The notes below the pieces were generated by a model, which had not been told where the DNA came from, did not search any database, and was given only the letters and a program-made list of their open reading frames with translations. This document shows, one piece after another, positions 22,419 through 24,907 of a stretch of 24,907 bases of DNA. Location of the stretch: the NCBI GenBank assembly GCA_002435705.1, contig DIVA01000065.1, positions 581-25,487 of the forward strand, in the 5' to 3' direction. The translations under genes were made by a program, and so were the position numbers. Source of the DNA: Bacteriovoracaceae bacterium UBA6144. GTDB lineage: Bacteria > Bdellovibrionota > Bacteriovoracia > Bacteriovoracales > Bacteriovoracaceae. Each line of letters begins with the position of its first letter. Within the stretch, counting starts at the first letter, position 1.

Positions 22419-24785
22419 CTAGCTGAGCTGATTGCCGAAATAAGAGATATTTTTATTTTCGAGATTCATTTTTACTTCTCTTAGTTTATTGAGAACCTTC
22501 TCTATCATCATCACATCAAGCGTCTCTGCCTTGGCTTTTTGGAATCTTTGAAGGATTTCAATAACTCCCTTCAATGACTGATCTATGGATTGATAACGAC
22601 CATCTTCCTTTTCTAGAGACACTACTTTTGCAGCGAGCTCAAAATAGGCTTCAAATAATTTTTCTGCATTACCTTCATCCATGAGACCTTGAGAAGCAAG
22701 GCGAGAGATCACATCGATCACGATCGGAGACTTGCTGCCTTCACTTTCACCATGCTCTTGCCATACCACTTTATCCCAAAGCTCCCTCATTACTTTTGAA
22801 AGATTACGTTTCTCTTTTTGAGAGCCGTAACTAATTTTAAAAATCCGCCCCCGTCCCTGATTCAATGGAACAATCAGATCATAGGGCTTTACTCCACTCA
22901 CCTCACGAATCAGAACAATCGTTTTTCCATGCAAACTAAATCTCCAGTCTCCTTCAAGCTGACCATCCAGAAGTGCTAAGAGCTCATGTCTAAATTCAAC
23001 AAGGCCTTTGATAAAAGGTCCGTGCACAAAAACATGATCAATCATATTCTCAATATCTAAATTAAACGATGCCAAGATGAGCTCTTGAAGCTCTACTTCA
23101 AATTTCTTTCTCTGAACATCCGTTGGACGATACTGAATATTTTTAACATCTTTAAGACGCTGAGATTGCACAAAGGCCCAGATCTCAGGAAAACTATTTT
23201 GCAAAAAGGGGTTATGTGACATGGGAAGATTAAGCAGTGAATACCAGTCAAAATTTTTAAGCAGTAAAAGTGGAAGCTTTACCTCCTGACCTTGGTGAAA
23301 GACAAGTGCTGGCTGCAGCACACTGCCCTTCTCTGTCTGCGACCATGAGAAACGAGGCACAACAACCCATTTCGTCACATCCAACTCTAACTGAAGACCA
23401 AACCATCGACTTTTGTAAGCCTGATAAGTGACTTCAATCGGCCCTCCCTCTTCTTTCTTACTTTTAATTCGCAGACTGAGCTCGTCACTGATGACGATTT
23501 TCTCATTAAATTCTAGCCCTCGAAATAAGGGGGAAACAATTAAGCTGGCCAGAATAATGGGTAAGAAAAAAAGCCACGATATAATGACCGCGCCTTTTGA
23601 AGGTGTATAAAGACTTGTTCGAGTAATGACTTCTTTAAAAGTTCTTCTCGAAAAAAGGGCCGGTAAATCAAAGATCAAGAAAGGGAATGTGACCACTCCG
23701 ATGATCTCTCTTATGACACCGCCTGCCCTTTTAGAAATAAATGATCCATAAGACCGAATTCCGGCCATCCACATACCAAGAGATGAACCAAAAAGAAGTG
23801 ACGTAAGAACTCTCCAAACAAGCAGTAATCCTAGCATCGAAGGAATTAGAAATTGATCCATTAAATCTTTTGCAATGGGGGCCACTTCCCCCATAACTTT
23901 GTTATAGGCTTCTTGCTCTCCCGAAAGCTCTATCAATTTATCCCATTCCGGAATTACGTATTCTGAGAACATTTCAGGAATAATGTTGGCGGCAATTCTA
24001 AAATCATCAAAAGGTGAAAAGATTTGCCAAATGATGACCACACAAAGGATGTCAAAAATGATTCCTACCATGCGTGGCAAAGTATTGGCGGCGCGATCCA
24101 CGCCAGCTGCGACAAGAACTTTCTTTTGTGTCTTCTTGCCGGAATCCTTGAGGGCACGCATCGCTTGGATACGTTTAGCCACAGTTCCATCTTCTTTGAG
24201 TTCAATCGGTTTAACGAAGTTTTTTGTCTGACCATCAAGAATAAGTTGCGGACTAGTCTTGGCTTTCGGCTCCTCATCGATTTTAAGAGGCATCGCTTTG
24301 AGTTGAGTTTTAGTTGTCTCCTCAGCTGGAGCATCCTCCTCTGGAGAATCTTCTGCAGCCTCATCACTCACTTCGGGTCGATCAAATTCAATTCCATCAA
24401 TCTCACTGCCTTGAACAAGCAACTGAACCTGTACTGTTCCCATAGTGACAATATCACCATCATTTAAGATAACTGATTTTCCAGCTTCAATTTGGTGATC
24501 ACCAATGAAGGTTCCGCTCGCGCTTCCATAATCCATAACCGTCACCACGCCCTCTTTGAGGCTAAAGCTGGCATGCTTGGGTGAGAGGTCACAGTCCTCT
24601 AAAACCATGTCTCCGAGGTCAGAGCCTAAGGTAAAATGATCTCTGAGTTCATAGGTGGGTGAATCTTCGATATTGGTAAAGCTAAGGACATAGCGTGTAA
24701 GTGCCTGATTTTCTCGAGTAAGGGTCTCTGCTTTGCCACGTTTAAGAGGCAGTTTAAAAAGCTTGAATAGGGACTTCAAATTCAT
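22419..24785 (-). CDS. FHA domain + RDD-like membrane protein with large soluble C-terminus
   Basis: A 788-residue protein. Residues about 30-125 form an FHA domain: LGSDLGDMVLEDCDLSPKHASF (52-73), then YGSASGTFIG (86-95) and LNDGDIVTMG. The Ser68 and His71 of the canonical motif are present, but the phosphothreonine-contacting Arg is Ser55 and the Asn of the N-G turn is Ser90. An acidic linker (about 138-160) precedes four hydrophobic segments (about 235-255, 312-345, 360-385, 395-420) in an RDD-like arrangement (LPRMVGIIFD, GMWMAGIRSY). A soluble domain of about 360 residues follows, ending in a helical, Lys/Glu-rich region. No kinase is nearby. The start ATG has AAGGG and a good promoter upstream. 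No terminator separates it from the convergent giant gene. Confidence 0.88.
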   Translation of the reverse strand: MNLKSLFKLFKLPLKRGKAETLTRENQALTRYVLSFTNIEDSPTYELRDHFTLGSDLGDMVLEDCDLSPKHASFSLKEGVVTVMDYGSASGTFIGDHQIEAGKSVILNDGDIVTMGTVQVQLLVQGSEIDGIEFDRPEVSDEAAEDSPEEDAPAEETTKTQLKAMPLKIDEEPKAKTSPQLILDGQTKNFVKPIELKEDGTVAKRIQAMRALKDSGKKTQKKVLVAAGVDRAANTLPRMVGIIFDILCVVIIWQIFSPFDDFRIAANIIPEMFSEYVIPEWDKLIELSGEQEAYNKVMGEVAPIAKDLMDQFLIPSMLGLLLVWRVLTSLLFGSSLGMWMAGIRSYGSFISKRAGGVIREIIGVVTFPFLIFDLPALFSRRTFKEVITRTSLYTPSKGAVIISWLFFLPIILASLIVSPLFRGLEFNEKIVISDELSLRIKSKKEEGGPIEVTYQAYKSRWFGLQLELDVTKWVVVPRFSWSQTEKGSVLQPALVFHQGQEVKLPLLLLKNFDWYSLLNLPMSHNPFLQNSFPEIWAFVQSQRLKDVKNIQYRPTDVQRKKFEVELQELILASFNLDIENMIDHVFVHGPFIKGLVEFRHELLALLDGQLEGDWRFSLHGKTIVLIREVSGVKPYDLIVPLNQGRGRIFKISYGSQKEKRNLSKVMRELWDKVVWQEHGESEGSKSPIVIDVISRLASQGLMDEGNAEKLFEAYFELAAKVVSLEKEDGRYQSIDQSLKGVIEILQRFQKAKAETLDVMMIEKVLNKLREVKMNLENKNISYFGNQLS

Positions 24786-24824
24786 TCTCTTAACCCTTAA
24801 AAGTACCTAAAATTATTAAGTTTT

Positions 24825-24852
24825 AGTTTATCCCTTTTTCTTTAATTGCCAA
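24825..24852 (-). promoter_or_regulatory. candidate promoter of the FHA/RDD gene
   Basis: TTGGCA (24847-24852, revcomp) matches the -35 consensus at five of six positions and is followed after 16 bases by TAAACT (24825-24830, four of six). Transcription would start about 30-35 bases before the ATG. Confidence 0.45.
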
Positions 24853-24860
24853 GCATCCTG

Positions 24861-24886
24861 GAACTAACCGACTAGTCTGGTTAGGT
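24861..24886. repeat. hairpin gaac(c)taacc...ggttaggttc near the window end
   Basis: The arms taacc and ggtta extend to gaac/gttc with one missing base. An inner gactagtc self-complementary core folds into a CTAG tetraloop with a bulged T. It could end a gene lying beyond the window. There is no U-tract on either side, so the role is uncertain. Confidence 0.35.
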
Positions 24887-24907
24887 TCTTGGGCCTTCAT
24901 GCCTTAA

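Noticed and set aside
24024..24467. 147-residue open frame on the plus strand
   Set aside because: It is antisense to the FHA/RDD gene, lacks a ribosome site and shows no domain; it is a shadow frame.
1..24907. CRISPR array, tRNA, rRNA, IS element, toxin-antitoxin or phage defence genes
   Set aside because: No direct repeats with unique spacers, cloverleaf, transposase motifs or toxin pairs were seen. The XRE gene is not adjacent to a toxin.

Overview
The window is gene-dense (about 93% coding by eye) bacterial chromosome of moderate G+C. No rRNA, tRNA, CRISPR array, insertion sequence or integrase was seen. The cell is Gram-negative: there are lipoprotein signal sequences, a small beta-barrel-like envelope protein and many signal peptides followed by short periplasmic proteins. 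Housekeeping genes lie next to large orphan envelope proteins, including a giant Cys-rich lipoprotein and an FHA/RDD membrane protein. That mix would fit a predatory or deltaproteobacteria-like lineage such as Bdellovibrionota (Bacteriovorax-like). This is a tentative inference, because no marker gene settles it.

Layout. 1-552 is the 3' end of a PLP enzyme of the kynureninase / class V aminotransferase type. 650-832 is a tiny exported ORF that overlaps the 3' end of murD (822-2144, minus), the cytoplasmic D-Glu ligase of peptidoglycan synthesis. Diverging from murD is a METTL25-type methyltransferase (2163-3383). A minus-strand block follows: mdh (malate dehydrogenase), a hairpin, then speD with its own promoter and a small envelope protein. 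6010-6639 encodes a disordered Arg-rich protein with no Shine-Dalgarno and a palindrome in its promoter spacer. 6674-7904 is a divergent pair, an XRE regulator and an AT-rich exonuclease III gene. 7884-9559 is a translationally coupled guanine deaminase / single-domain response regulator operon.

9596-11700 is an NfeD membrane protease and slipin operon, a conserved partnership in membrane-domain organisation. 11716-15438 (minus) runs from a FAD-dependent dehydrogenase through the ribosome-associated GTPase TypA/BipA to a small periplasmic protein whose Shine-Dalgarno is locked in a hairpin. cinA (15514-16740) is convergent with a small Cys-containing exported protein. The last third holds a 1706-residue Cys-rich lipoprotein with a central LecA-like module (17295-22415). 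It converges, with 3 bp between stops, on a 788-residue FHA-RDD membrane protein with a degenerate phosphothreonine pocket (22419-24785).

No gene-free stretch exceeds 300 bp. The longest gap is 17052-17294, which holds two candidate promoters. The best candidates for undescribed biology are the giant lipoprotein and its FHA/RDD neighbour, the bacterial METTL25 homologue, the SD-sequestering hairpin at 11975-12005, and the guanine deaminase-receiver coupling. No defence system or mobile island was found.
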